Assembly (NCBI GenBank): GCA_021828105.1
Contig: JAKATG010000006.1
Span: 1 to 64,000, forward strand
Source of the DNA: Taklimakanibacter sp021828105
Lineage (GTDB): Bacteria > Pseudomonadota > Alphaproteobacteria > Rhizobiales > Aestuariivirgaceae
Direction of reading: 5' to 3'
DNA: 64,000 nt
Shown: piece by piece, positions 53,340 to 62,037 of the stretch
How positions within the stretch are numbered: position 1 is the first letter of the stretch
Layout: each line of letters starts with the position of its first letter
Translations under genes and position numbers: made by a program
Notes under the pieces: model-generated
Told to the model about the DNA's origin: nothing
Databases searched by the model: none
Seen by the model: the letters and a program-made list of their open reading frames with translations, nothing else

Positions 53340-54460
53340 TGTCCTCCGAACTCGTGCTTCAGAATGTCGACAAGATCTATGGCTCGGGCGCCGTGCATGC
53401 GGTCAAGGATCTGAGCTTTTCGGTGAAGCCGGGCGAGATCACCGCACTCCTCGGCTCCTCCGGCTGCGGCAAGACCTCCACTTTACGCATGATCGCCGGT
53501 TTCGAGACGGTGACGCGAGGCTCGATCGCGCTCGACGGCAAGCTCATCCATGCGCTGCCCCCGGCGCAGCGCCAGGTCGCCATGGCCTTCGAGACCTATT
53601 CGCTCTATCCGCCGCTCACCATCGCCGAGAATATTTCCTTTGCGCTCAAGGCCCAGAGGCTCGCAGCCCCAGATGTCGGCAAGCGGGTGAAGGACATGGC
53701 CGAGCTCCTCGAAATCGGCGATGTGCTCAACAAATATCCAAGCTCGGTCTCGGGCGGCCAGCAGCAGAGGGCCAGCCTCGGCCGCGCGCTGGTGCGCAAG
53801 GCCGGGCTCTATCTCCTCGATGAGCCGATGGGGCAGCTCGAACCGCAATTGCGCGCCGTCCTGCGCGGGCGCATCAAGCATTATCTGCGCGAGCACAATT
53901 GCACGACCATCCTGGTGACGCATGACCAGACCGAGGCCAATGCGCTGGCCGACCGCATCGCCGTCATGGAAGGCGGCGTGCTGCAGCAATATGCGACGCC
54001 CGCCGAGCTCAAGGTCCGGCCCGCCAATCTCTTCGTCGGCACCTTCATCGGCGAGCCGCCGATGAATGTCTTCCCGGTCCGGATGAAGGATGACGGCGAC
54101 AGGATCGCCTTCACGATCGAAGGCGGCGAGGGCCAGAGCCTCGTCTACAAGGCGGCCGATTTTTCCGACCCGCTGCGCCAGCGCCTGAAGCGGGAGCCTT
54201 CGCTCATGCTCGGCGTGCGGCCGCATGCGGTGCATATTGGCGGACAGGGCCTGAAAGCCCGCGTGGTGACCTGCCAGTGGCTCGGCGACCAGACCCATAT
54301 CGCCGCCGAGATCGCCGGGCGCACCGTCGTCTCGGTCTCGCATGAGCAGATCGCTGCCCCGCCCGGCAGCGAGGTGTTCCTCAGCATCGCGCCACAGGAA
54401 CTCCATGTCTTCACCTCCGGCGATGGTGCCGCGATCGCCCATGGGGCCGCGCTCGCATGA
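53339..54460 (+). CDS. ABC transporter ATPase with canonical catalytic site (second of two)
   Basis: A 373-residue MalK-type ATPase with Walker A GSSGCGKTS, signature VSGGQQQRA, Walker B LYLLDEPMGQLE and an intact switch His in LVTHDQTEAN. Its D-loop (GQLE) differs from the usual SNLD. The start shares one base with the previous stop (TGATG), so the two ATPases are made in equal amounts. Together they would form a heterodimer with one weak and one strong composite site. Its stop overlaps the kinase start by 4 bases. Confidence 0.92.
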   Translation: MSSELVLQNVDKIYGSGAVHAVKDLSFSVKPGEITALLGSSGCGKTSTLRMIAGFETVTRGSIALDGKLIHALPPAQRQVAMAFETYSLYPPLTIAENISFALKAQRLAAPDVGKRVKDMAELLEIGDVLNKYPSSVSGGQQQRASLGRALVRKAGLYLLDEPMGQLEPQLRAVLRGRIKHYLREHNCTTILVTHDQTEANALADRIAVMEGGVLQQYATPAELKVRPANLFVGTFIGEPPMNVFPVRMKDDGDRIAFTIEGGEGQSLVYKAADFSDPLRQRLKREPSLMLGVRPHAVHIGGQGLKARVVTCQWLGDQTHIAAEIAGRTVVSVSHEQIAAPPGSEVFLSIAPQELHVFTSGDGAAIAHGAALA

Positions 54461-56022
54461 CGGCCGATATCCTCATCGGCATCGATGCCGGGACGTCGGT
54501 GATCAAATCCGTCGCCTTTTCGGCCGCGGGCGAGCAGCTTGCGGTGACCGCCATTGCCAACAGCTATGCGACGCTCAAGAATGGCGGGGTCGAGCAGGAC
54601 ATGGCGCGCACCTGGAGAGACGCTGCCCAAACTCTACGCGAGCTCGCTGACAAGATCGACAATCTCAATAATCGCGTGATCGCCATTGCCGTCACCGGCC
54701 AGGGCGACGGCATGTGGCTGATCGACAAGGAGGGTGAGCCCGTAGCGCCCGCCTGGCTGTGGCTCGATTCGCGCGCCGCATCGATCGCCGAGGAATTCAC
54801 CCGTTCCCCATCCTACGCGGCGCATTATGAGCGCACCGGCACGGGTGTGAATGCCTGTCAGCAGAATGTCCAGCTCGCCTGGCTCAATCGCCATGCGCCG
54901 GAGGTGCTCGCCCGCGCGCACTCATCGCATCACTGCAAGGACTGGCTCTATTTCAAGCTCACGGGCGAGCGCGTCTCAGATCCCTCGGAAGCCAATTTCA
55001 CCTTTGGCGACTACCGAACCCGCAAATATGCGCCCGATATTCTCGATGCGCTCGACGCTCCGGAAGCCAAGCGGCTCTTGCCTGAGATCGTCGACGGCAC
55101 CGAGCAGTCGCATGGGCTGAGCCTCGCGGCCGCTACAGCCACGGGCCTCGCCGCCGGCACGCCCGTCATTCTGGGCTTCGTCGATGTCGTCTGCACCGGG
55201 CTCGGCGGCGGCCTGTTCGACCGCGAGGGCCGGGTCGGCTGCTCGATCGCGGGCTCGACCGGCATGCATATGCGGCTCGCGCCCTCGGCCGCCAAGGTGA
55301 AGCTCAACCCCGAGCGCACCGGCTACACCATGGCCTTCCCGGCGCCCAATATGCTGGCGCAGATGCAGTCCAACATGGCGTCCACTCTCAATATCGACTG
55401 GCTTCTCGATGTCGGGCGCGATGTGCTCAAAGCCCAGGGCATCGAGCGCTCGCGCAAGGATCTGCTCGACGGGCTCGACGATACGATCCTGGCGCGGCCG
55501 GGCGGGCAGCTCATCTACCATCCTTATATCTCGCAAGCGGGCGAGCGCGGCCCGTTCCTCGATGCGGCGGCACGGGCGCAATTCACCGGGCTCGAGGCCG
55601 GCATGGGCTATGCCGATCTCATGCGCGCCGTGTTCGAAGGCCTGAGCTTCGCCGCGCGGGACTGCTACACGGCAATGGGGCCGTTGCCCAGCGACATCCG
55701 GCTCACCGGCGGCGGGGCACGTTCCAAAGCGCTGCGGCTGCTCTTCGCCAGCGCCCTCAAGGCGCCGGTGCGCAGCGTATTGCGCGAGGAGGCCGGGGCC
55801 GCAGGTGCTGCGATGATCGCCGCCGTCCAGCAGAAGGTCTTTCCCAGCATGGACGATTGCGCCCGCATATGGGTCGATCCGGTGCTCGGGCCCGAGACGA
55901 AGCCCGATGCGGGACTGACGCAACTCTTCGACACGACATTCCCGGTCTATCAGGAGACCCGGGAGCAGATGCGCGGCGTCTGGCGCGCGCTCCAGGCTTC
56001 AAGGCAAGGTGCTCATGCGTAA
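54457..56022 (+). CDS. FGGY-family polyol kinase (EryA-like)
   Basis: A 521-residue FGGY kinase. The N-terminal GIDAGTSVIKSVAF loop, VTGQGDGMWL, WLDSRAAS, HHCKDWLYFKLTG, DPSEANFTFG, YHPYISQAGERGPF and LTGGGARSKAL are strikingly like the erythritol kinase EryA of Brucella and rhizobia, as I recall it. It should phosphorylate a four- or five-carbon polyol in the cytoplasm. The start overlaps the ATPase stop by 4 bases. No EryC-type isomerase is seen, so the exact substrate may differ from erythritol. Confidence 0.9.
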   Translation: MTADILIGIDAGTSVIKSVAFSAAGEQLAVTAIANSYATLKNGGVEQDMARTWRDAAQTLRELADKIDNLNNRVIAIAVTGQGDGMWLIDKEGEPVAPAWLWLDSRAASIAEEFTRSPSYAAHYERTGTGVNACQQNVQLAWLNRHAPEVLARAHSSHHCKDWLYFKLTGERVSDPSEANFTFGDYRTRKYAPDILDALDAPEAKRLLPEIVDGTEQSHGLSLAAATATGLAAGTPVILGFVDVVCTGLGGGLFDREGRVGCSIAGSTGMHMRLAPSAAKVKLNPERTGYTMAFPAPNMLAQMQSNMASTLNIDWLLDVGRDVLKAQGIERSRKDLLDGLDDTILARPGGQLIYHPYISQAGERGPFLDAAARAQFTGLEAGMGYADLMRAVFEGLSFAARDCYTAMGPLPSDIRLTGGGARSKALRLLFASALKAPVRSVLREEAGAAGAAMIAAVQQKVFPSMDDCARIWVDPVLGPETKPDAGLTQLFDTTFPVYQETREQMRGVWRALQASRQGAHA

Positions 56023-57055
56023 ATTGGTGATCATTGGCGACCATTTCATGCGGTCCGACATGTTCGAGAAGGCGATCCGGGAGAAATGCCCTAGGCTTGA
56101 GCTCGACATCAGCGCCCATGATCTCGCCTGGCCCGATGAGCCGATGGAGCACGGCTATGCCAAGACCGGCATGGCGGGCCTCAAGGAATATATGGGTACG
56201 GAAGAGGGGACGGTCGCCCTGATCGACGGCGCCGAGATCCTGGTGACGCATCTGGCGCCCTTGTCGGCATCGATCATGGACCAGTGCCCCAAGCTCAAAT
56301 TCGTTGCCGTGTCGCGCGGCGGCCCGGTCAATATCGACATGGAAGCGGCGAAGAAGCGCGGCGTCACGGTCGTCAACACGCCGGGCCGCAACGCCTCGGC
56401 GGTCGCCGAATTCACCATCGGCGCCATCCTCGCCGAGACGCGGCTCATTACCAGGGGGCACGACGCTCTGCGCCAGGGCCTATGGCGCGGCGACCTCTAC
56501 CGCGCCGACCGCACCGGCGAGGAGCTTTCCGAAATGACGGTCGGCGTCATCGGCTATGGCGAGATCGGCACGCGCGTGGTGCGCCTTCTCAAGGTCTTCG
56601 GCTGCCGCATCCTGGTGGCCGATCCCTATATCCAGCTCTCAGCCGCCGATCTTGCCGATGGCGTGGAGCAGGTCTCGCTCGAAAAGCTGCTGGCTGAGTC
56701 CGATGTCGTCACCTTGCATCCGCGCGTGACCAAGGAGACGGAAAAGCTCATCAATGCCGAAACCCTCGGGCAGATGAAGTCCTCCGCCATCCTCATCAAC
56801 ACGGCGCGCGGACCCTTGGTCGATTATGACGCGCTCTATGAAGCGCTATTCCACAAGCGCATCAGGAGCGCCATGCTCGAGACCTTTGCCATCGAGCCCG
56901 TGCCGCCCGACTGGCCGCTGCTCAAGCTCGAGAACGTGACGCTCACCCCGCATATCGCCGGCGCGTCGGTCAAGACCGTCACCTATGCGGCAGGGCTCGC
57001 GGCGGAAGAGGTCAGGCGCTATCTCGCGGGTGAGCCGCCCGTCAACCGGTGCTGA
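56015..57055 (+). CDS. D-isomer-specific 2-hydroxyacid dehydrogenase
   Basis: A 346-residue NAD(P)-dependent dehydrogenase. The Rossmann motif GVIGYGEIGTRV is near residue 178. The catalytic Arg is in LINTARGPLVDY, and the acid/base His is in LTPHIAGASVKT. The start at 56015 overlaps the kinase stop by 8 bases. A GTG two codons earlier is possible. In this operon it may reduce or oxidise a hydroxy-acid by-product of the polyol pathway. No such step is known in the classical erythritol route, so its role is open. Confidence 0.88.
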   Translation: MRKLVIIGDHFMRSDMFEKAIREKCPRLELDISAHDLAWPDEPMEHGYAKTGMAGLKEYMGTEEGTVALIDGAEILVTHLAPLSASIMDQCPKLKFVAVSRGGPVNIDMEAAKKRGVTVVNTPGRNASAVAEFTIGAILAETRLITRGHDALRQGLWRGDLYRADRTGEELSEMTVGVIGYGEIGTRVVRLLKVFGCRILVADPYIQLSAADLADGVEQVSLEKLLAESDVVTLHPRVTKETEKLINAETLGQMKSSAILINTARGPLVDYDALYEALFHKRIRSAMLETFAIEPVPPDWPLLKLENVTLTPHIAGASVKTVTYAAGLAAEEVRRYLAGEPPVNRC

Positions 57056-57059
57056 GGCC

Positions 57060-58565
57060 ATGGCGAAGCGGGGCCCGGTCGATCTCCTGGTCATTGGCGG
57101 CGGCATCAATGGCGCCGGCATCGCCCGCGATGCCGCTGGCCGCGGCCTCTCGGTCGTGCTCGCCGAGAAGGACGACCTCGCGCAAGGGACGAGCTCGCGC
57201 TCGGGCAAATATATCCATGGCGGCCTGCGCTATCTCGAATATTACGAATTCCGCCTGGTGCGTGAGGCCCTGACCGAGCGCGAGGTGCTGCTCAGGGCGG
57301 CACCCCATATCATCTGGCCGATGCGGCTCGTGCTGCCGCATTCGCCCGAGCAGCGGCCCGCCTGGCTCATCAGGCTCGGGCTCTTTCTTTACGACCATCT
57401 GGGAAAGCGCGAGCTGCTGCCGGGCTCGCGGCGCGTCGATCTCGCGCGGGGTCCGGAAGGCCGCATCATCAGGCCGGAGTTCAAGACCGGCTTCGAATAT
57501 TCCGATTGCTGGGTCGATGACGCAAGGCTCGTCGTCCTCAATGCCATCGACGCCCGCGACCGGGGGGCGGAGGTCCTGACCCGCATGGCGGCCGTGTCGG
57601 CGCGGCGCGAGAACGGGCTGTGGCAGGTCGATTTGAAGGGCGCCGAAGGATCGCGGCGCGTCGAGGCGCGTGTCGTGGTCAATGCGGCCGGCCCCTGGGT
57701 CCAGGACGTGCTCACCCGCATCTCGGGCGTCAATTCCAACCGCCGCATCCGCCTCGTCAAGGGCAGCCATATCGTGGTGCCGAAATTCTGGGACGGACCT
57801 CATGCCTATTTGTTCCAGAACCACGACAAGCGCGTGATCTTCGTCAATCCCTATCAGGACAATCTCTGTCTCATCGGCACGACCGATATTCCCTATGAGG
57901 GCAAGGCGGAAGACGTCGCGATCGACGACAATGAGATCGATTATCTCCTGGCGGTGGTCAATCGCTATTGCACGCGCGAGCTCAAGCGCACCGACATCGT
58001 CCAGGCTTTTTCCGGCGTGCGCCCGCTCTATGACGACAATGCCGCCAATCCTTCCGCCGTCACGCGCGATTATGTCTTCGACATCGATGGCGGCGACGGG
58101 CGGCCGCCGCTGCTTTCAGTCTTCGGCGGCAAGATCACCACCTACCGCAAGCTTGCCGAGCATGCGCTCGAGAAGCTCAAGCCCTATTTCCCGCAAATGA
58201 CCGGAGACTGGACAAGCGCCGCACACCTGCCTGGCGGCGATCTCAAGGGCGCCAAGAGTTTTGCGGATTTCATTGCCCTGTTGGAGAAGCACTATCCCTG
58301 GATCAGCGCTCCCTTGGCGCAGCACTATGCCCGGCTCTATGGCGGCATGGCCTTCGATCTTCTCCACGGCGCGCGATCGCTCACCGATCTCGGCCGGCAT
58401 TTCGGCGCCTTGCTCTACGAGCGGGAGATCTCCTATTTGCGCGAGGCGGAATGGGCGCAGACGGCGGAAGATATTTTGGAACGGCGCACCAAGCATGGGC
58501 TTCACTTGAAGCCCGATGAAGCCACGGCCGTCCGCAACTATCTCAAAGGTTGGAACGATGCGTGA
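57060..58565 (+). CDS. FAD-dependent polyol/glycerol phosphate dehydrogenase (GlpD/EryB-like)
   Basis: A 501-residue flavoprotein with an N-terminal FAD-binding LLVIGGGINGAGIARDAAGRG motif, the SGKYIHGGLRYLEYYEFRLVREAL region and the IGTTDIPYEG and FSGVRPLYDD motifs of GlpD. In an operon with an EryA-like kinase it is more likely to oxidise a polyol phosphate, as EryB does, than glycerol-3-phosphate. The ATG at 57060 lies 5 bases after the previous stop. The upstream frame is open but only inside that gene. It is expected at the membrane surface, feeding quinone. Confidence 0.88.
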   Translation: MAKRGPVDLLVIGGGINGAGIARDAAGRGLSVVLAEKDDLAQGTSSRSGKYIHGGLRYLEYYEFRLVREALTEREVLLRAAPHIIWPMRLVLPHSPEQRPAWLIRLGLFLYDHLGKRELLPGSRRVDLARGPEGRIIRPEFKTGFEYSDCWVDDARLVVLNAIDARDRGAEVLTRMAAVSARRENGLWQVDLKGAEGSRRVEARVVVNAAGPWVQDVLTRISGVNSNRRIRLVKGSHIVVPKFWDGPHAYLFQNHDKRVIFVNPYQDNLCLIGTTDIPYEGKAEDVAIDDNEIDYLLAVVNRYCTRELKRTDIVQAFSGVRPLYDDNAANPSAVTRDYVFDIDGGDGRPPLLSVFGGKITTYRKLAEHALEKLKPYFPQMTGDWTSAAHLPGGDLKGAKSFADFIALLEKHYPWISAPLAQHYARLYGGMAFDLLHGARSLTDLGRHFGALLYEREISYLREAEWAQTAEDILERRTKHGLHLKPDEATAVRNYLKGWNDA

Positions 58566-59589
58566 AATGTCGGCGCTGAAGGCGCTCTCGGCCAGGGTCG
58601 GCGCCGATCCGTTGCTGGTCCAGGCCGCGGGCGGCAATACGTCGCTCAAGCAGGACGGCGTCATGTGGATCAAAGCCTCGGGCACCTGGCTTCAGCATGC
58701 GCTGGCCCGCGACATCTTCGTTCCCGTCGCCCTCGATCCGTTGCTCGCGGCACTTGGACGCGACGATCCGGCCTGCGAGACCTGCGCCGATTTCGTCCGC
58801 GGTGACCTGAACAGTCTGGGCTTGCGGCCCTCGATCGAGACGACGGTGCATGCGAGCTTGGCGCAAAGGATCGTGGTGCATGTCCATTGCATCGCCACGA
58901 TCTCGCTCGCGGTGCGCGCGGATGCCGAAGCCATCCTCGCGCCGATGCTCGCGGGCTTTCGCTGGGCCTTCGTGCCCTACCACCGGCCGGGCCTGCCGCT
59001 CGCCCGCGAGATCCGCAAGAGGCTCAAGCCCGACACGGATGTGCTCATTCTCTGCAATCATGGGCTGGTCGTGGCCGCGGAAACGGTCGCCGAAGCGGAA
59101 GAGCTCCTGGACCGGGTCGTCAAAGCCTTGACCCGGCCGGCGCGTCCAATGCGTGCCGGGCCCGAGCCCCGCCTGGCAAGCCTCGCCCAGGGCAGCGCCT
59201 ATGTCCCCTCGCCCGATCCCGGCGTGCATTCTCTGGCGCTCGACCCGGTGAGCCTTGCCCAGGCGCGAAAGGGGACGCTCTATCCCGACCATATCGTCTT
59301 CCTGGGCGCCGGCATCGCCGTCGCCGAGCCCGGCGAAGCGCCAGGGACTGCCGCGCGGCGCATCGGCTTGACCGGCCGCCCGGAGCCCAAGCTCATCGTG
59401 GTGCCAGGCGAGGGCGTGTTTCTGCCTCAGGACGCGACGCCCGCGATCCATGCCATGGCGCGCTGCCTGGCCGATGTGGCGGTGAGGCTTGCCGCCGATG
59501 ATCCCATCCGCATCCTGACGCGTGAAGACGAGCTCGCTCTCGTCAACTGGGACGCGGAGAAATACCGGCAGTCCCTGCCTACTGCGTGA
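58558..59589 (+). CDS. Class II aldolase/adducin-family protein
   Basis: A 343-residue protein whose first 200 residues match the class II aldolase fold. An AAGGNTSLKQDG segment is near residue 22. Metal-ligand histidines lie in TVHASLAQRIVVHVHCIA and in the later HGLVVAAETV. The zinc-binding HxH pattern is kept. It resembles the aldolase half of the RhaD fusion at 203 but lacks the SDR domain. It would cleave a ketose phosphate made by the dehydrogenase to DHAP and an aldehyde. Its start overlaps the previous stop by 8 bases, and it ends the operon. Confidence 0.85.
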   Translation: MREMSALKALSARVGADPLLVQAAGGNTSLKQDGVMWIKASGTWLQHALARDIFVPVALDPLLAALGRDDPACETCADFVRGDLNSLGLRPSIETTVHASLAQRIVVHVHCIATISLAVRADAEAILAPMLAGFRWAFVPYHRPGLPLAREIRKRLKPDTDVLILCNHGLVVAAETVAEAEELLDRVVKALTRPARPMRAGPEPRLASLAQGSAYVPSPDPGVHSLALDPVSLAQARKGTLYPDHIVFLGAGIAVAEPGEAPGTAARRIGLTGRPEPKLIVVPGEGVFLPQDATPAIHAMARCLADVAVRLAADDPIRILTREDELALVNWDAEKYRQSLPTA

Positions 59590-59680
59590 TGGTGGTATGG
59601 TTCGGTTTCATGAAAGTGGCCCTGTCGGGCGCGCATCGTCGGGACATAAAGGGCCATAACCACGCAAGAGGAATTCCACG

Positions 59681-60127
59681 ATGTCCGATGTCGTCATAAG
59701 ACCCGCGCAGTCCAAGGACGAAGCGAGGTGGCGCAAGCTGTGGGCGGGCTATCTCAAATTCTACCGGGCCTCGGTGGCGGAAGAGGTGACTGCCAATACC
59801 TGGGCTCAGATCCTCGATCCCAAGAGCAAGATCGACGGCCTGGTGGCCGAGCGGGACGGCGAGGTCATCGGCATCTGCAACTATCTCTTCCATGACAGCA
59901 CCTGGAGCCTGAAGCCCATTTGCTATCTTCAGGATCTCTTCGTCGACCCCGAGGCGCGGGGCGGCGGAGCAGCCAAGGCGCTGATCCTCGCCTGCGAGGA
60001 CAAAGCGAAAGAGAAGGGTGCCTTCCGCGTCTATTGGCAGACCCAGGAATATAACGGCGCCGCGCGCTCGCTCTATGACACGATCACGCCGCGCTCTTCC
60101 TTCATCGTCTATCGCAAGAATATCTAG
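59681..60127 (+). CDS. GNAT-family N-acetyltransferase
   Basis: A 148-residue GNAT protein with the acetyl-CoA loop in LFVDPEARGGGAAKALI (residues about 86-102) and a C-terminal YWQTQEYNGAARSLYDTI segment. It would acetylate an amine on a small molecule or protein. GAGG lies 9 bases before the ATG. It is followed 10 bases later by an EamA transporter, so the pair may handle one toxic or signalling amine. The substrate is unknown. Confidence 0.87.
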   Translation: MSDVVIRPAQSKDEARWRKLWAGYLKFYRASVAEEVTANTWAQILDPKSKIDGLVAERDGEVIGICNYLFHDSTWSLKPICYLQDLFVDPEARGGGAAKALILACEDKAKEKGAFRVYWQTQEYNGAARSLYDTITPRSSFIVYRKNI

Positions 60128-60137
60128 CTCGCACCCT

Positions 60138-61001
60138 ATGATAAGGCGGGAGAGCTTTTTTCCGGTCCTGCTCGCTCTGCTGTGGGGGTTCAACTGGCCG
60201 GCGATCAAGATCGTCCTGCAGGAATTCCCGCCTTTCGTCCTGCGCGGCATCGGGCTCGGCAGCGCCAGCCTCTTGCTGCTCGCCGTCGCGCTGATGCTGC
60301 GTCGTCGCCTTCGCGTCGAGCGTGCGTCGCTTCTGCCCTTGCTCGTGGCGGGCACGCTCAATATCGCCGCCTTCAATATCTTCACGGCTTTCGCGCAACT
60401 CAGCACGACGACATCGCAGGCGGCGATCCTCACCTATACGATGCCCATCTGGTCGGTCGTGCTGGCGGCACTCATCCTGCGTGAGCCGATCGGCCGCGAG
60501 AAGGTGATGGCCGTCATCATCGGCGCGATCGGCATAGGCCTGCTCGCCATCCCGGTCTTTAAATCGGGTCAGACCTTGGGCATCATCTTGCCCATCCTCG
60601 CCGCTTTGGCCTGGGCGCTCGGCACCATCGTTCTCAAGAAATGGCCGCTCAAGGGCGATCCCATCGCTACCACCGCCTATCAGCTCATGATCGGTGCCGC
60701 GATCTCCTTGACCGGCCTCGCGATCTCGGGCGAAGCGCTGCCGCCCGCGGTTTCGGCCAAGGTGGCCGGCGCCTTTCTGTTCCACATCGTCTGTGCCACG
60801 GCCGGCGCCTATCTCCTGTGGTTCACGATCCTCTCGCGCAACGCCGCCTCGACATCGGCACTGCTCAGCTTCGCAGTCCCCGTCGTCGGCGTGCTATCGG
60901 CCATGCTCCTAGTGGGAGACCGGCCGAGCCTCACAGATATTGCGGGCTTCGCGGCTATCCTCGCCGCGCCAGCCTTGGTGCTGCGATCGAGCCTGAAGTA
61001 G
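60138..61001 (+). CDS. EamA/DMT-family transporter
   Basis: A 287-residue inner-membrane protein with about ten membrane helices and two EamA repeats, starting VLLALLWGFNWPAIKIVLQEFPPF and repeating near residue 150. It would export or import a small metabolite. The ATG at 60138 follows the GNAT stop by 10 bases. An upstream frame lies inside the GNAT gene. No substrate can be read. Confidence 0.87.
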   Translation: MIRRESFFPVLLALLWGFNWPAIKIVLQEFPPFVLRGIGLGSASLLLLAVALMLRRRLRVERASLLPLLVAGTLNIAAFNIFTAFAQLSTTTSQAAILTYTMPIWSVVLAALILREPIGREKVMAVIIGAIGIGLLAIPVFKSGQTLGIILPILAALAWALGTIVLKKWPLKGDPIATTAYQLMIGAAISLTGLAISGEALPPAVSAKVAGAFLFHIVCATAGAYLLWFTILSRNAASTSALLSFAVPVVGVLSAMLLVGDRPSLTDIAGFAAILAAPALVLRSSLK

Positions 61002-61010
61002 CCAACTATC

Positions 61011-61271
61011 ATGATACTGAAGCGCTTTGATGCATCCGAGCATCTCGACACTCCCGAACGGCGAGTGGCCTATATTAGTCTGGCGCTCGAGACTGGCGAT
61101 ATTGAGGAAATCCGCGATGCCTTGGGGCTTGTCGCCATCGCACTCTCTTTCAATCCGTCATCCCGGCGAAAGCCGGGATCCCCTGAAAAAGCGCAACCCG
61201 GGAAGCGCTGCCCGCGTGGAAAGAATTTTGTGGATCCCGGCTTTCTCCGGGATGACGGAATAGAGGGATAG
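61011..61271 (+). pseudogene. Truncated addiction-module antidote gene, disrupted by a palindromic element
   Basis: The first about 46 codons (61011-61148) match the N-terminus of HigA-like addiction-module antidote proteins (KRFDASEHLDTPERRVAYI...LETGDIEEIRDALG). The frame then runs straight into the palindromic element at 61155-61258 and the remaining 38 residues are translated repeat. The DNA-binding half of the antidote is missing. No toxin gene is adjacent. It is best read as the remains of a toxin-antitoxin locus. Confidence 0.75.
61155..61258. repeat. Palindromic MITE-like element
   Basis: The end CCGTCATCCCGGCGAAAGCC (61155-61174), continuing GGGATCC, is matched by an inverted end GGATCCCGGCTTTCTCCGGG (61232-61251), continuing ATGACGG. 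The arms differ by one base. About 50 bases lie between them. This ATCCCGGCTTT...GGGATGAC family is a common dispersed palindrome in alphaproteobacteria. It lies inside the remnant antidote frame. Confidence 0.8.
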
Positions 61272-61311
61272 CAACAGTTTTGATGAGTCCGAGTGTTAAA
61301 GTGCCGGCCGC

Positions 61312-61992
61312 TCAGGCCTGCCGGCCGCCGATCTCGTCGATATGGCGCAGCATGTCGGCGGGCTCGGTGAAGACGCGATAGGCGCCGGCGCGGAGCAATT
61401 CCTCCTCGCCATAGCCGCCCGATAGGAGGCCGATGCCGAGAGCGCGGGCGCGGCGCGCCGCCAGCATGTCCCAGATCGCATCGCCGACCACCGAAGCGGT
61501 GGTGATGTCGATGCCGAGGCGGTCGGCCGCCTCGATGAAGAGATCGGGATCGGGCTTGGCGAAGCGCACCTGGTCGCGCGTCACCACCACCGCCGTCTTC
61601 GGATCGACGCCCAGGGTCTTGAGCACGGGGCCGGCGGTCTCCATGCGGCCGCTGGTGGCGATGGCCCAGGGGATCTTGGCATCGCTCAGATATTTGAGCA
61701 GCGCCTGAGCGCCGGGCAAAGGCCTGACTTTCCCCGAGCGCCGGGCATAGGATTCGGCATGGATGCGGCGCATGTGATCGATGCGCTCCTTGCTCAATTC
61801 GCCGCCGATCTCCCTGAGCAGGATGTTGGCGAAGAGGCCGCCCGACATGCCGATGCGGCGATGGATGCGCCAGACCGGCAGCTCGATGCCTTCGGCGAGC
61901 AGCGCATCATGCCAGGCGAGCACGTGATCATAGACGCTGTCGACGAGCGTGCCGTCGAGATCGAACAGAAAGGCGGGTTTCGGCACAGGCAT
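61312..61992 (-). CDS. HAD-family phosphatase
   Basis: A 226-residue HAD hydrolase with motif I FDLDGTLVDS (Asp10 nucleophile), motif II ATSG, motif III lysine in FAKPDPDL and motif IV VVGDAIWDM. The helical cap inserted after motif I is of the phosphoglycolate-phosphatase type. It should hydrolyse a small sugar phosphate or 2-phosphoglycolate. It is transcribed leftward. Its end is about 50 bases from the palindromic element. Confidence 0.88.
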   Translation of the reverse strand: MPVPKPAFLFDLDGTLVDSVYDHVLAWHDALLAEGIELPVWRIHRRIGMSGGLFANILLREIGGELSKERIDHMRRIHAESYARRSGKVRPLPGAQALLKYLSDAKIPWAIATSGRMETAGPVLKTLGVDPKTAVVVTRDQVRFAKPDPDLFIEAADRLGIDITTASVVGDAIWDMLAARRARALGIGLLSGGYGEEELLRAGAYRVFTEPADMLRHIDEIGGRQA

Positions 61993-62037
61993 GATGAATC
62001 TCCTCAGCCCGTCTTCTCACCCCTTGGGGAGTGTCCG

